A stretch of DNA of 64,000 nucleotides from Cryptomeria japonica (GCF_030272615.1 NC_081405.1:474268008-474332007), one strand, 5' to 3'; counted from the first letter of the stretch, positions 47,490 through 60,898 are shown. Numbers and translations: made by a program. The notes: generated by a model from the sequence alone, not told the origin.

Positions 47490-48770
47490 TTGTTAGCCAT
47501 TCTTTAATTTCTCATATATATCGTATGTGAATGTTGGCATGATTCGTAATCCTTGGAAGCATTTTACATGATAAATTGCCACAAATGTTAGACCTATTCT
47601 TTATGTTGGTCTTATATCAATAGTATCTTTTTGAAGAGTCAATCCTTGAGATTTGTGTATCGTGAGTGCCCAAGCCAATTGCAATGGTATTTGTGTAGAA
47701 CCACCTCTTTCAATTGTTGCAATTGGAATTGTAGATGGATGGTGACCATCAAATGGTAGTTCAGAGTAACCGTCAAATTCAATTAATACATATGTTGGTG
47801 GTTGAGGTGGTCCACTTTTGGGCTTATATACATTTTTTTAAATATTTCCTAAAGCTCCATTTACAAGTCTTGCTTCTATCCATAGATTTGATGTCAATAT
47901 TACTCAGGCATTTTCAGATAATAATAATTCTACGTCTAGTTCATCATCTATTGCACCTTCAAAGCCAATAAGACTTCCAATTCTTGTTGCAATATTGTGT
48001 GCGATTGGATTTTGTAAGGATTACAATTTCTTCCTATTATGGATGTGAACATTATCATTTGTTGAAAATAAATGAACACAATTATCAAATTCTTGGTTTC
48101 TTGTTGCATCAATTATCATATAAGACCTTGTCATTAGCAACAGCCAATCACCTAATGTAGGTTTGGCAACTATTATGTTCATTAAGAGTTCATGAAATTG
48201 TTGTTGGTCACTATTTTGTCCATCTTGTTGAAAAATATGATCCAAAGTAATAATAGTCTTGAATTGTTCCCATAATAGTTTAGCTTGTCTTCTACTTTCA
48301 TATGGTGGTCTATGATTCACTGGAGGTAATTGTCCAAGATTGCCAACCAGAATCATAGATATTCCTAAACAATTTTATTAATTATTAGCTATGTTAATTT
48401 GTATGTATCATAATTCTTAAATTTAAATATTTTTAGTGTAAATTTGTGTAAGTAAAATGAAATTGAAATTTCACAAGTTGAGTAGAAGACAAACCTACAA
48501 AATTTTCATTTGCATTTGTAGGAAAAGCTTGGCGTAAATGTGCATCTATGTTCTCCATTAACCTTTCACCAATAAAACTCATTTCATCAATCAAGATATA
48601 TCTGGCATGTGTCATTTCCTCTCGGAAGGTTGTTAGTCTTGTTCCTTGAAGTTCTTTTAAATCTCTTATCGATATTCTTAATCTTGAATGAATAGTCAAT
48701 GCTCCTATATTAAAGGTTACAACTCTAGTTGGCACAAGTACAAGTAGAGGATACCTCTTAATGGGTTCCA
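47490..48770 (-). pseudogene. Pif1-type DNA helicase relic (Helitron-like), with one intron
   Basis: Superfamily-1 helicase motifs appear in order on the minus strand: LVLVPTRVVTFNIGALTIHS (about 48,672-48,735), the Walker B box ILIDEMSFIG (about 48,571-48,600), ILVGNLGQLPPV (48,321-48,356), and near the end ALTIHKSQGLTL (about 47,640-47,677) and GLTFVAI. A 130-bp GT-AG intron (48,365-48,494) interrupts a Gly codon between NENFV and ISMILVGN. The P-loop start is missing, and stops lie in the C-terminal third near 47.6-47.95 kb. Plant genomes carry many such helicases from Helitrons; the Rep domain and Helitron ends were not found, so the origin is inferred. Confidence 0.78.
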
Positions 48771-48819
48771 AAGGGTTAGACCTTTTCAACAAGTGGAGAG
48801 AAGTACAATATGAAAGCCA

Positions 48820-49115
48820 TCGGATCTGGGGTGGATCAAAATTAACTTTGACAGTGTGACATGTGACAACCCAAGCCCATCGAGTGTAGGTTGTGTTGCC
48901 GAGGGTTGCCATGATCATGTTATTGCTAAATGTAACCAACAGCTGGGTACATGATCAAACAATGAGGCTTAGGTTAAGGTAGCTCTCCTGGTGGTTCAAT
49001 TGGCCAGAAGAATAGGTGTACAAAAGTTACATCTGGAAGGTGACTCCTAGATCATTACACATGTTATCATCAAAGGCAAAGAAAATAATTGGAAGATAGC
49101 TATGTTTAGTTAGTC
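48820..49115 (+). pseudogene. RNase H-like (RVT_3 type) domain relic, probably from a LINE
   Basis: The plus strand reads GWIKINFDS (first catalytic Asp, about 48,844-48,852), SVGCVAEGCHDHVIAKCNQQ, NNEA (Glu, about 48,958-48,969) and KLHLEGDS (second Asp, about 49,042). Stops occur before NNEA, within the following helix and after EGDS, so it is dead. This domain is appended to many plant LINEs and also exists in host proteins. No LINE reverse transcriptase was seen upstream, where the helicase relic begins on the opposite strand. Confidence 0.72.
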
Positions 49116-50347
49116 AAATGATTACTGAGTTGGATTATATATGTGTTGGTTGTAATTTTATCATTATGCTTATCGATGTTTACTTGATCTAATGTACATT
49201 GTTTTCTATCTTTGATGTGCTTGGGTGAAAGGGAAAAGTGTCAGACTACTCTTTGTGAGTAAGCTATGTCGCTTCCATTCCCTTTTCACGGTATGATGCT
49301 ATATGGATTATATGTGTATTCTCGACAATGTGTTTATGTAGCTGCAGGTACCGAGCATTGACTCTACCTGAATCTTCAGGTCTAAGCGTGCTCTATGACC
49401 CAATGGATATGTGAAAATTTGGAATTATCAGTTGGACCCTTGATGTGACCATCGTTCCTGTGGGAAGGAGATGCTAGTCAAGTATCCTTGTGTTTTGTTG
49501 TCTGGTCATGTCATTTATTCGACTTGTTGGTCCTTCATGTTTTGTTAGTTCGCAATTCGTTATTTTAGAGTATAGTTTAATGTTTATTTAATATTGTGTT
49601 AAGAGGAAAACTAATATTAACACATTAAATGAATTGATGAATTTAATGTATTAATGTTAATTAATAATTTGAAAATTTTGTTGCAACGTTAAATTAAATT
49701 AATTAAATGAGCTAAAAGGTTTAATCATTTTTATTCTTTTAAAAAATTATAAATGTTGATAAATTTAAATTTGGAATTTAATATTCAAATTGGTAATTTA
49801 AATGTGCTTAGAAAAATTAATAAAAGAATTAATTAAAATTAAATTAAAATTGTTAGTGGGGAGAGGGGAGTTATGAAACAACTATTTTGGAGTTAATGGA
49901 AAATCTGGCATGTAGGCTTTTAATGGAGGAGTTGCTTTTTCGAAAAGGCATCTCTGTTTTTTTCAAAAAAAAAAGGGGGAGAAGGATTTTAGCTCCTGTG
50001 AAAAAAAAATTCTCAGAAATTCTTAGGTTGGGTGTTGGATTTGGTGTCTGTTCTAAAGGAATTGAAGGGGCTCTCGATTCGAGCATTTTGGAGGAATTTA
50101 TGGACTACTCTGCAACTCCCGGAATACTCCATCAGACATAGGACTCCAGGTCGAAGATTTTCTTGACTTGGTTTAACTTCTGTAGATTTCATGTTTGATG
50201 TTTCAATAAGATTATGTCTTCAAGCATTCCAATTTTCTTTTCTCTGTATATGTTTTTTTTCCAATTCGTGCCTCAACTGGGTTGGAATTATATTTGTTTG
50301 ATCAATGAATTGTTCAATTTCAGTCTGTTCTTTATTTGCATGAAATG
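49116..50347. other. Spacer without recognised genes
   Basis: Ordinary sequence to about 49,560, then AT-rich TTAATTAAAT-like DNA to about 49,860, then unassigned sequence. Short open stretches here are mirrored on both strands and show no domain. Confidence 0.5.
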
Positions 50348-50352
50348 GATAT

Positions 50353-51832
50353 TGTATGCGGGAAAAGTGGGCGAATAAAACTTAATATGTGAAAATTTAT
50401 TAAAATACTAGTCCACACACACACACAGGACTTCTTGATGCAAGCTATGGAGTAACGTAGTGTTACTCAGCTTCCCAAGGAGGGTCCCATGGTTCTCTAT
50501 CTCACAATGTCCCTCAAACCAACGTTTTTGCTCTCAGATCACTGAGCAAAATGGTTTAGGGATGGCAAATATGAGAACGAGAGACACCTTTGCTAAATTT
50601 AGTATGAAATAGATGTTAAGCTATGTAGGATGCTAAAAATGCAATAAACTAGGTGATAAGATGATGAGGTTAGTATGAGTACTATCCTAGCATACTATAT
50701 TTCGTCTATGATTTGAACTAAAATGATAAAGAAAGTAATCTAAACATGCATATTTAGTCTACTTCCTGATCTAAAAGAGGCTAAATGACGAGCATAAAAA
50801 TGATATGAAAGCTTGAAAGAATTTGAGCATAAGTGTAATGCTTCAAATTTGAAAGATGATTGTTGAGAATGGAGGAATGAGAGCTCTATTTATAGCATAA
50901 ACAGGGCAATGGATGGTCAAGATTGAAAGGTTTAATCAAGGGCCAGGTTTGAAAGTTGGGGATCCATGTGCATAATTGGCACCAATGAAATGGTGACAAG
51001 TGTCAACATAGGATTGGGTTGAGAAAAGAGGTTGGAGGCATTAAAGGCCTGAGAAGACCTCATGGTTATCTAAAGGCTAAGGGTCAAGTCTAAGTTAGGG
51101 TTACCCACTGGATTAAGAGTTAATCCAAGGATAAACCTTTGTGCAAATGATTAAGAGATAATCATGGTCAAAGCATTAATGGCCTGATGAGACCCTTGGG
51201 TTGGATAGAGGTTGAGTCAAAACAAATGTTTTAACCATGTGGGAGGGTTTGAATTAACCATTAATGGTTATTGGAGACTTTGGGGATTAAGTGGTTGAAG
51301 GTTGGAAGCCTTCAATGGTTTTCAAAGACTTTAAGGGTTTCGGTGGTTGAAGGTTGAAAACCTTTAATGGTTATCAAAGACTTTAAGCCATTTGAGAAGT
51401 GACTTCCCTTTGCTTAGGGATGTGACAAAGTTTAGAGGAGGGTTAGGTTAATTAGAAGTGATTAGAAGATTCTAGAAGGGATTAGAAAGGGGTTTGGGAT
51501 TTTGCAAGTGGATGGAGAGATAATAGGATTTAATTGAAATAATTTAATTCATTCAATTTCGTTGTAATTTGGAGAAATTAAATAAATTAGATTTATTCAA
51601 TTTAGGATAACTATTTAATTAAATTTGAATTTAATTAAAAGTGGATAGGGGGATTTAATTGAATAAAACGATTTATTCATTAAATGGTATAGTGAATTTA
51701 ATTCAAATAAATTGAATAATTTATTTAATTAAATAGAAGAATGTGGATAATTTAATTAAATTGGATTTAATCAAATAGAGAAATGAACATAAAATATTCA
51801 TTTAGGAATATGGTCATTTTTATACGTCTACA
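50353..51832 (-). mobile_element. Solo LTR (Gypsy, Tat-like) with GATAT target duplication
   Basis: This 1,480-bp unit has ends TGTAGACGTATAAAAATGAC and CGCATACA on the minus strand, flanked by GATAT at 50,348-50,352 and 51,833-51,837. A minus-strand TATA box CTATAAAT lies at 50,888-50,895, followed by GAGCTC. The U3 end is filled with TTTAATTAAAT words. It resembles the copy B LTR in its first 20 bases and promoter layout, but not enough to be the same family. A short (AC)n run lies at about 50,412-50,427. Confidence 0.88.
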
Positions 51833-51837
51833 GATAT

Positions 51838-53100
51838 TATCCTTATCCTCAATGCAACAACCAATCTGTGTAATCGGTTTACTTTCTTCTAATCACTGAA
51901 TGTTATAATCGGTAGACATCTTCTTTTAATCAATTGGTGCCCTGTATAATCTGTATGGCTTGTTGTATATATATTCGGTTGCACCCTTTTGTTTTTTCTC
52001 ATGATGTTTCTTTTTTACAATCGGAATATCTTTCTTCCCTTGCAATACGTATATTTCTGGAAAAATGTTGTTGTTTTGATTTCACTAATGACCGATTATT
52101 GGTATCAGTTTACATTCTTGTGTACCAATTGATATAATCGGTTGTATCATATTGTTAACCAAGTTGTATGTTGGTATGTCATCTTTTAACGACCGACTAT
52201 TTAAATTGGTATTCCTTCATTGCTTAGGCCAGTTTTGGAACAACCTTGTCTTGGTGTCGACATCCCCTGTACTTTTGCGTTGATTCCTTGTATTTTTCTA
52301 TGTTGTTTAGATTGGTATGCATTGTTTCTATTAATCGAATGTCATATTCGATATGTGACATTTAGAGACTGAGTATCATTTTCGGTAAGCATTCTATTTT
52401 TTCTGCTCACTGTGTGTGGTATGTGTAGGCATCTTCCTATTATTTTTGTTGATTGTGTATTCTTTTTGTCATGGGATGGCTTTTGAGTAGCTCTAATGGA
52501 GCGTCAACCCCTATTCTTTCTAAGTTCATGTTTGCTTTAAATTTCTGACAATATGTTATATTTTGATCCGTATTTTGTGCTCTATTCCTGCCATGCTTCC
52601 CTTACTCTAAAAAATTGGCATGCACTCCTTAGTTTCTACTGTAGTCATATCGTTTATACACCGACTGTAGTTATCGACTTCCTTTTCTAGAATATTATCA
52701 GTATGTCTCCTTGCAACCGATTATTAAATTGGTATGCATATATGTTGTAATGTTGTTTCCTTTGAAATCAGTTACCTATTCTTTATTGATGTGTGCCTTC
52801 ACTTCTTAGGATTTTGGTTGGTATCGGTCACTATGCTAACCGAATACCATTTTTTGGTATGCACCCTTTTTACTACCGATAATACAATCAGTATACTATA
52901 TCCGTTAGCAGTTTATTTATACCTGTTTGCATTCTTTGCTTGACTGACTAGTATAATCGGTTATATCGAATCATTAACCTATTTGTATACTTGGTATGCA
53001 ATCTTAATCTGCTGATTATTTGAATCAGCATTCATGCTTTTGATAGACTAGCATTGTACAATATTATTGTGGCAGCGACCCTGTTCAGGTCTATGAATTA
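51838..53100. repeat. Degenerate repeat field with ACCGATTAT / ATAATCGGT words
   Basis: TAATCGGT, ACCGATTA and GGTATGCAT variants recur every 40-90 bp in both orientations, without a crisp period. C-to-T-like variants (ATTGGTAT, ACCAATT) are common, as expected in a decayed methylated array. No coding potential was recognised. Confidence 0.5.
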
Positions 53101-53779
53101 AACTGGCACCCTTTGATGGCTTATTTTCAGTTATATATATACACACATATGAACTTATATATTTCTTATTCTCTTTTATTCAACAGCTCATATATATATA
53201 CAAATTTATTTATTCATTCTTATAATTAGTTGTATGTTCATAATTAAGAACAGTCGAGTATTTGAGTGAAGGGATTTTGATTTCTTATTAGTATTGAATG
53301 GAATAGAGTCGGCTTTATTGTATAAATTTTAAGGATCAAAGTGGGTAATAGTCATTTTCATTTTGGGTTATTAAAATTAAAATATTAACTAAAATTAAAT
53401 TATGTGAAGTGAAAGTTAAGGTCTTTTTATGGTATTAAATTGTGATTTGGTTCTCATATGTTTGCCATATTGCGACCTTGTATTTTCTTTTGAATCTGGA
53501 CTATCATAATTTGAAAACATGGGAATGTTGGGATAAATGTATTTTGATTCCAGAGGCTTATGGCATGTTTTGAATCCTTTATTGTGTATGATTATTCTTC
53601 GTCTCTTGTGGTAATCTGATTTGAGTTCTGAATGTCTTTTAGGCCAAATGTTCATTCCTAGTGTGCTTTGGTAACTTCTTGTTTTGTATCCTTGTTTCTA
53701 GCAAGTGAATCAAGTCTTGCTATGGTAGAGATCTTATCATCTCATGTTTTGGGTGTCATATATCTTGTGTAGTATTTTA

Positions 53780-54140
53780 GATTCCTAGGTGCCAGTAAAG
53801 GGGGAGTGGCTCTCATTGGGAGTCGAAACCCAAAGTGGTTGCCAGGGTAACTCAATGAGGGTTTTGTAATCAAGTGGAAATTTAAAATAAAGAACTTGGG
53901 TGGGTACCTAGATCACATTAAAAAGATTAAATGTTGTCTCTCTTACTCTTAGATGCTTGTTTAGGTTTGAGGTAAGTAGAGAAGGCCTGGAGTGGCATCT
54001 ACCAATCTTGTCCCTTTGAAAGGTTGGTGTGGTCCACTAGTGTTTGTATAGGGGTCAGGGGTTGGTAGAAGTCACCAGGGTAACCCAAGCTGGGGGTCGG
54101 GACCTAGTGAAGACTCACTAGGGTAACCCATGACAACCTA
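53780..54140. repeat. Short repeats around GTAACCCA / CCAGGGTAAC
   Basis: CCAGGGTAACTCAATG, CCAGGGTAACCCAAGC and CTAGGGTAACCCATGA recur at about 53,837, 54,077 and 54,118 with similar G-rich flanks. They probably belong to the LTR or leader of the following Gypsy element. Confidence 0.45.
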
Positions 54141-55274
54141 GTGATGGCACTCTTCCTTATTGCATACCTAGTTGTCTCGTATTGTTATTTTTCTCCCTTT
54201 GGATTTCTTTTGGCCTTTGGAATTGGTTGATTCTCTTATGAGCCTTTTTGATAGTAGTCTTGTGAGTCTCATGTGAGTCTTGCATGTATCCTTGTGTGCT
54301 TGCTTTCATCTTGTGGGTTTGGCTAATATCTACTAGCATAGGGGGTGGACCTAATGGTACCACATGGTTGGGTGGAGTTCTTTTTGCACCCATTGGGTCT
54401 TTTTCATCCTTCATCATGTTCGTGATGGTTCGAGTGAAGATTGAAGACTTTCATAATGATCCAGATTTATGTATTCATTTCATTATTATACTTTTGGAGA
54501 TTATATCCTTATGGATATAATGTAATGTAATTGATAATCATATATTTATTCTCATGACAATGTGTTGTGTATCATGATCTTTTGTAATAAACGGTGGTAT
54601 AATAGTTAAATGATGATTCTTATGTTTATGTTTGTTGGGTTAATTTGGTAATGCTTGAGTAATGATGCTGTGGGGCCTTGAGGACTAATGTTAGATGTCA
54701 TTCCTTTCATCTTATTCTTTTATCATGTTGTACCATGTAACTCAATTGTTTGCATTTTCATTGGTTTATTTGTTTAAGTCCTCTCGGCCTCATAGAGGGG
54801 GTGTTACACTTGCTATTAGAGCTCATGTTCAAACACTGGGTTCTCTGGGTGTTCTTGGGTTCTCGTGTTGTTGCATGTTTCCTTCGCGTTCTTATCCTTG
54901 TCATAATCTTGCCTCTTACATGTCGTTGTGTTATCCAGAAGGATACCGATAGCACAAGGTAGAGGTTGGGGAAGAGGCTAAGGTAAGGGACATGGCAAAG
55001 GGGTTGCATCTAATAGAACCCCTTCGCAGAGTTCCCAAGGGGATACCAAGAGTCAGAACTAAGCTCAGTCAACATCAATAGGACCTCAGTTGCAGCTTTT
55101 ACTTGAGCAGCTCCTTGACCGATTAGGTCCTCGCCAAGAGGATAGGGTTCATGAGAGGTCGCATGTGAGGCCTCTTAATGACATGACAGAATGGGAGGCT
55201 TCTTACATCAGGGATTTGATGAGGACTCAACCTCCTAAATTCAATAGTGTCGATATTGGTCTTGAAGAAGATAA

Positions 55275-56332
55275 TGTAGGTCCCGGAGACAACTGAGAGG
55301 GGGGGGGGGTGAATCAGTTGTCTAATAAATTCAAACCAAAAACTTATTAACCAACTTAATGCTTAATACTGGTAAATCAGTTAAGTATGCCGGTAAATAG
55401 TGTTAACAGAAAATTGCTATACCGGTAAGAATTAATGCATGAAACATAAGCACAAAGTCATCCACAACACATGACACCAATATTTGTACGTGGAAACCCT
55501 GTAAGGGGAAAAACCACCAAGGGAAACCTCACCCACAATCAGATGATACTACTGCAGATAGTAAGTGTACAAAAGGGGTCTGCACATGCAGAAAGGCCAA
55601 CAGCCTAGAGCTCACTGCTCAATCACAAATGGGAGTCACATTGACTACAGTTGGATGGTTAAATCCAATAAGAATGTACTGCACAAAATAGCATCTTCAT
55701 ATGCTGGATTCAGTACCGGTGTAATGCTGATATGCTTCTACAAAAACCTAACTTCACCTTCAAATGATGTCTTTGTGTATTCATCTGCTTAATATCGCAT
55801 ATACCTTCACACAATTCTTTTTCGCATTCCACACTTGATCTTACAAATAAGATCTTACATTTATACCATACCCTAAGACCAATTTTAGTAGGTTGGCTCT
55901 ACAAGATATTACAATAAAAATATTTTACAAATAATACAATATCTGATGCAATAACCGATTGAACATGTCAACTTAATGCATTTACAACAATAATAAATCA
56001 TCTCCATAGCATGCCATTCTGATCTGGAAAAGATAAACCTGTCAGTGAAACCCTAGATAACCTAGACCTATTTGTCGGTAAAAGCAAATATGCAAATAAG
56101 AATATAACAATGATTATTACTTCAAAATAAAGTGTCCACATGATGTCTTCAACATTACCAAGTGTCTTCCATGTCATTGCAGGTACTGGTGAACATTATA
56201 TCCTTCCAGTTAATTATATACCGATAACTGTTGCACAGTTTATTGTTTGCCAGTGAATGTTGTTGGATCTCCAAAGTAGGTGTATTTAGTAGGTGTTGAC
56301 ATCAATGACAAAACCATACCAAAATACCAACA
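55275..56332 (-). repeat. 3' LTR of the nested Copia element
   Basis: 1,058 bp. It begins TGTAGGTCCCGGAGAC with a long G-run (12 G) before TGAATCAGTTG, and ends CAACA next to the polypurine tract. Confidence 0.93.
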
Positions 56333-56779
56333 ATCTCCCCCTTTGGCATTGATGGCAACACAAGATGGAAAAACCATCAAAGTGCCAAAACAGAAATGCC
56401 AAGTGTAAAACCAACAATCTCCCTAAAGTGACAATCTCTCCCCCTGGGAGCAACATGAGTTATTTTATGTTATCCTGTACCAATTTTCACCATAGATATC
56501 TCTCCTCAATTGATAATGTGTTTTTCCATATATCTCTCCCCCTTTGACATCAAATGCCAAAACTACAAAACTTGAAGTCCATACAAAAATACCAACTACT
56601 CCCCCTGAGAAGTAGCTTCCTCATCAAATACTAGAATAAAAGATTTGTCCATTTAATTCTGTCGGTTGATGACAATCATCAACTGTCTAAGTCTCTACCA
56701 GTGGAGGTATGACTCCGAGCTAATCTCTGAGATACTCAAAAGTTTCCTTAGGCAAAGGTTTTGTGAAAATATCTACAAG

Positions 56780-57475
56780 CTATTCTTTAGTATTCATATA
56801 AACCAGTTTTATCTCCTTTTCTTCAACTTTTTCCCTTAGAAAATTTAGTTTGATAGAAACATGTTTTGTTTTAGAATGTAATACTGGATTCTTAGATATA
56901 TCAATTGCTGCAGTGTTATCACAATATATAGTAATAGGTTCCTTGCATTTTACCTTTATGTCTTTCAACATCTGCTTAAGCCAAAGTACCTATGTACAGT
57001 TTGTTGCTGCTGCAACATATTCTGATTTTGTTGTTAATAAAGATGTACAACTCTGTTTCTTACTTAACCAAGAAACTAATCTCTTTCCAAGAAAGAATGC
57101 TCCTCCAATGGTGCTTTTTCTATCATCCACATCTCATGCCCAATTTGCATCTGTGTATGCATATAGATCAAAATTTTCATCTTTAGGATACCATAATCCA
57201 AGATTTGTTGTTCCTTGTAAGTACCGAAAAATCCTTTTTACTGCTGATTCATGATTTTCCCTAGGATTACTCTGAAATCTAGAAACTATACATACTACAT
57301 TCATAATATCAGGTCTGGTTTGTGTCAAATATAGTAAATCTCCTATCATAGATTTGTATCTAGTTGGATTAACAGGTGTAGATTCATCCCTTTGAGATAA
57401 TTTGTCATTTGTTGTCATAGGTGTGCTTATGGGTTTAGAGTTCTCCATCCCAAATTTCTTAAGTAGTTTTTTCAA
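56780..57475 (-). pseudogene. RT tail and RNase H region of the nested Copia element
   Basis: Contains STPMTTNDKLSQ, YKSMIGDLLYLTQTRPDI and YAYTDANWA (RNase H Asp). It closes with YCDNTAAIDISKNPVLHSKT and HVSIKLNFLRE, the standard end of Copia pol. It lies just downstream of the long gag-pol reading. Confidence 0.88.
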
Positions 57476-57511
57476 GTACTTAGATTGACTAAAAAATATG
57501 CCTTTATCAGT

Positions 57512-60500
57512 CTATAAAATCTGCAATCCTAAAAAGAATTTTATTTCTCCTATCATAGACATTTCAAATTCATGTTGCATTTCAAGAGAAAACTCTTTGC
57601 ATAATTCATCTTCTCCTCCAAAGATTATATCATCAACAAATACTTCAATAATCAAGATGTCATCATTAGTTACTTTGTAATATAAATTGCTATCTGCATT
57701 TCCTTTAGTAAAACCAATCTTTAAAAGATACTTATCCAATCTTGCATACCAAGCTCTTGGAGCTTGTTTTAATCCATACAAAGCTTTTCTTAATCTGCAA
57801 ACCATATCATTGTCATCTGTCAAGGAAAATCCATTAGGTTGTTCAATATAGACTTCCTCTTCAAGATCTCCATTCAAAAATGCACATTTGATATCCATTT
57901 GATAAACTTTGTAATCCTTGTGGGCTGCAAAGGCCAAGAATAATCTAACTGCCTCAATTCTGGCTACCAATGCAAAGGTTTCATTGTAATCAACTCCTTC
58001 TTTCTGAGAATATCCCTTACACACTAGTCTTGCTTTATTTCTGACAACCTTACCATCTTCATTGAGTTTGTTTCTAAATACCCATTTGGTTCCAATTACA
58101 TTTTTATTTTTAGGTCGGGGAACTAATGTCCAAGTATTATTTTTCTCAATTTGTCCTAATTCTTCTTCCATAGCTTTAATCCAAAATTTATCTTCACATG
58201 CCTCATTGATAGATAATGGTTCAATTTGAGAAATAAGACATACCTCTTCATTTGCCAATCTTCCTCTTGTCATGACTCCTTTAAATTTGCTTCCAATTAT
58301 CTGATTTTTAGAATGATTCAGTCTTACATACCAGGGTGTCTTAGTCTGTTGTTGTTCTTCAATTACTGTGGAATCTTCTGATGATATCGAAGTAACTGGA
58401 TCATCATTCTGTACCAGTGGATTTATTGTAGGTTCATTTGTCATAATTTTTGTTCCCAGTTCAGAGTCTATATACCTTGAAGTTCCTCTGAATTGTTCAT
58501 CAATCTTTACATTTGTACTCTCAACAATTTTCTGTAATCTTTTATAAAAACATCTATATGCTTTACTCTTAGATAAATAACCAAGAAATATTCCTTCATC
58601 ACTTCTAGGATCAAACTTGCCAATATACTCATCTCTTCTAATATAACATTTACTTCCAAAAATTCTGAAATACTTAAGAGTAGGAGTATTACCAAAACAT
58701 AGTTCATGAGGGGACTTACCAGTTTCACCTTTGACGTGAACTTTGTTGAATGTATAGACAGCAGTGCTTACTGCCTCTCTCCAGTACACATGTGGTAGAT
58801 TTGCTTTTGATAACATACTTCTTGCTGCATCCAAAATAGTTCTGTTTTTTCTTTCAACAACTCCATTCTGTTGTGGTGTCTGAGGTGCTGATAACTGTCT
58901 TTTGATTCCATTTACTTCACAGAATGTATTAAAATCTTTAGATGTGAATTCTCCTCCTTGATCTGATCTTAAACATTTAATTTTCTTACTGGTTTCATTT
59001 TCAACCATTGCTTTGAATAGCTTGAACTTCCCAAGTGCTTCTGATTTTTCTCTGAGAAAAGTAACCCAACACATTCTAGAATAATCATCAATAATTAGCA
59101 TGAAATATCTATCACCTTGTAAGCTTTTAATTCTAGCTAGACCACATAAATCAATGTGAATTAAATCAAGGGCATTATTGGATTTTTCTGGAATACTTTT
59201 GAAACTAGCTCTAACTTGTTTTCCAAATTGACATTCCTTGCAAATTGTATTATGAGGTTTCACAATTTTAGGTAGATCTCTAACTGCCTTAGAAGTACTG
59301 ATTTTTACCATGCAATCAAAATTTACATGACATAGTCTTTTATGCCATAGCCAACTTTCATCTATATGTGCAATTAAGCATGCCTTTTCACTGTTATTCA
59401 AATGAAAGATATTACCTCTAGTCTGATTACCGGTTGCAATTTCCAAACCAGTTCTATTCATGATTTTGCATTTTCCATTTTTAAATTGTAACTGAAAACC
59501 TTTCTCAACTAATTGACCAACACTTAAAAGATTATGTTTTAATCCTTCAACATAGTAGACATTGTCAGTGTTATGTTTACCATCAAGAGATATTGAACCC
59601 TTACCTTTGATTGAACAGGCTTTGTCATCTCCGAATCTTACTAAACCTCCATTGTATTCTTGAAAGTTCAAGAATTTACCTTTGTCTCCAGTCATGTGAT
59701 GTGAGCATCCTGAGTCAATAATCCATTCATCCTTTGATTCAACTTTAGCTGCTAGGGCTTGTTCTACAGGTTGAGCAATAGGTACTGGTTGATCTTCTGT
59801 TATAGCAACAAAGACCCATCCATTGTCTGCTGGATCCTCATTAGAATCATCAGTCGCACCTTCATCAGCAATGTAACAATATTTATCTTTGTTTTTCTTA
59901 AATCTGTATCTCTGATATTCAGGATTAGGTTTGTATGTTCTTCTAGCTTCTTCTCTTAGTCTAGCATGTCTATCAGGGCATCTTGAAGTCATATGACCAA
60001 TCTTATTGTAGTTAAAACATTTAAAGGGTGCTTTACCTTCATACTTACTTCCAATTGGGCCTTTTGGCATTTTTCTTGCAAATAGTGCTTCAAGTTCTTC
60101 AAGCTCTTCATTCTCCTTCCTGGTTTCTTCAAGTTCTCTTGCATAAAAGGCTCTCCAGTCTGATTTGTCAAAGGATGGAGCAGATGATGTTGATGCTTTG
60201 AAGGCCAAATCAGTTTTTATAGTAGTAACAGGACCAAATTCCTCAATTTCAAAAGCTGGAAGTTTTCCAATCAATGTATCCCTAGTTACTGATGTATTAG
60301 GCATTGTTCTCAACTCATTTATAGCAGTAACCTTCATTTTATATGCCGGTGGCAAACCTCTTAAGATTTTTGAAACAATCTCATCTTCACTCAAGGTTCC
60401 TCCACAACATTTGATACCCAAAACAATTTCATTTACTCTTTCTATAAAAGCATAAATCCTTTCATCTTCTTCCATTTTCAGATGTTCATACCTGACTCGG

Positions 60501-60841
60501 AAGCTTTCAAGTTCTGCAATTTTGACTGTGGAATCCCCTTCATTCAGTGTTTCCAGATGATCCCAAATAGCTTTTGCAGTGGACCTATCTGATAATCCCA
60601 TGATTTGTTGATCTGATAATGCGCTCAAGAGTGCTTCTCTTGCTTTGCAATCATTTTCTTCATCTTTAGCTAAAGTAGTGGGAGCAGTCTGACCAGCTAC
60701 AACAGCAGTATAACTATTCTTAATAACTTCCCATATGTCTTTACCAATGCAATTCAGATGTGTCTCCATTCTGATTTTCCATATCGCATAGTTGGTTCCA
60801 TCAAGTTTAGGACTATCCTTTTTGAAATAATTAGTAGACAT
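57512..60841 (-). CDS. Copia gag-pol reading (1,109 codons) of the nested element
   Basis: One uninterrupted reading. The UBN2 gag ([18 protein letters not shown]) is at residues about 10-200. A zinc knuckle ([14 protein letters not shown], with Tyr-Asn in the C-x2-C-like position) is near 275. The protease is near 380 ([14 protein letters not shown]). The pre-integrase zinc region is at about 500-560 ([20 protein letters not shown]). The integrase core is at about 570-720 ([40 protein letters not shown]). RT starts near 895 ([57 protein letters not shown]). This protein copies element RNA into DNA and inserts it. Confidence 0.93.
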   Translation of the reverse strand: MSTNYFKKDSPKLDGTNYAIWKIRMETHLNCIGKDIWEVIKNSYTAVVAGQTAPTTLAKDEENDCKAREALLSALSDQQIMGLSDRSTAKAIWDHLETLNEGDSTVKIAELESFRVRYEHLKMEEDERIYAFIERVNEIVLGIKCCGGTLSEDEIVSKILRGLPPAYKMKVTAINELRTMPNTSVTRDTLIGKLPAFEIEEFGPVTTIKTDLAFKASTSSAPSFDKSDWRAFYARELEETRKENEELEELEALFARKMPKGPIGSKYEGKAPFKCFNYNKIGHMTSRCPDRHARLREEARRTYKPNPEYQRYRFKKNKDKYCYIADEGATDDSNEDPADNGWVFVAITEDQPVPIAQPVEQALAAKVESKDEWIIDSGCSHHMTGDKGKFLNFQEYNGGLVRFGDDKACSIKGKGSISLDGKHNTDNVYYVEGLKHNLLSVGQLVEKGFQLQFKNGKCKIMNRTGLEIATGNQTRGNIFHLNNSEKACLIAHIDESWLWHKRLCHVNFDCMVKISTSKAVRDLPKIVKPHNTICKECQFGKQVRASFKSIPEKSNNALDLIHIDLCGLARIKSLQGDRYFMLIIDDYSRMCWVTFLREKSEALGKFKLFKAMVENETSKKIKCLRSDQGGEFTSKDFNTFCEVNGIKRQLSAPQTPQQNGVVERKNRTILDAARSMLSKANLPHVYWREAVSTAVYTFNKVHVKGETGKSPHELCFGNTPTLKYFRIFGSKCYIRRDEYIGKFDPRSDEGIFLGYLSKSKAYRCFYKRLQKIVESTNVKIDEQFRGTSRYIDSELGTKIMTNEPTINPLVQNDDPVTSISSEDSTVIEEQQQTKTPWYVRLNHSKNQIIGSKFKGVMTRGRLANEEVCLISQIEPLSINEACEDKFWIKAMEEELGQIEKNNTWTLVPRPKNKNVIGTKWVFRNKLNEDGKVVRNKARLVCKGYSQKEGVDYNETFALVARIEAVRLFLAFAAHKDYKVYQMDIKCAFLNGDLEEEVYIEQPNGFSLTDDNDMVCRLRKALYGLKQAPRAWYARLDKYLLKIGFTKGNADSNLYYKVTNDDILIIEVFVDDIIFGGEDELCKEFSLEMQHEFEMSMIGEIKFFLGLQIL

Positions 60842-60898
60842 TGGATCTCCTCAAGTTGTTAAACTTCTGCAAGAAGAGCACTAAGTTCTGATACCAAT

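Noticed and set aside
57498-60455. Plus-strand open stretches opposite the long Copia reading
   Set aside because: They are short antisense shadows of a well-identified gag-pol and show no domain.
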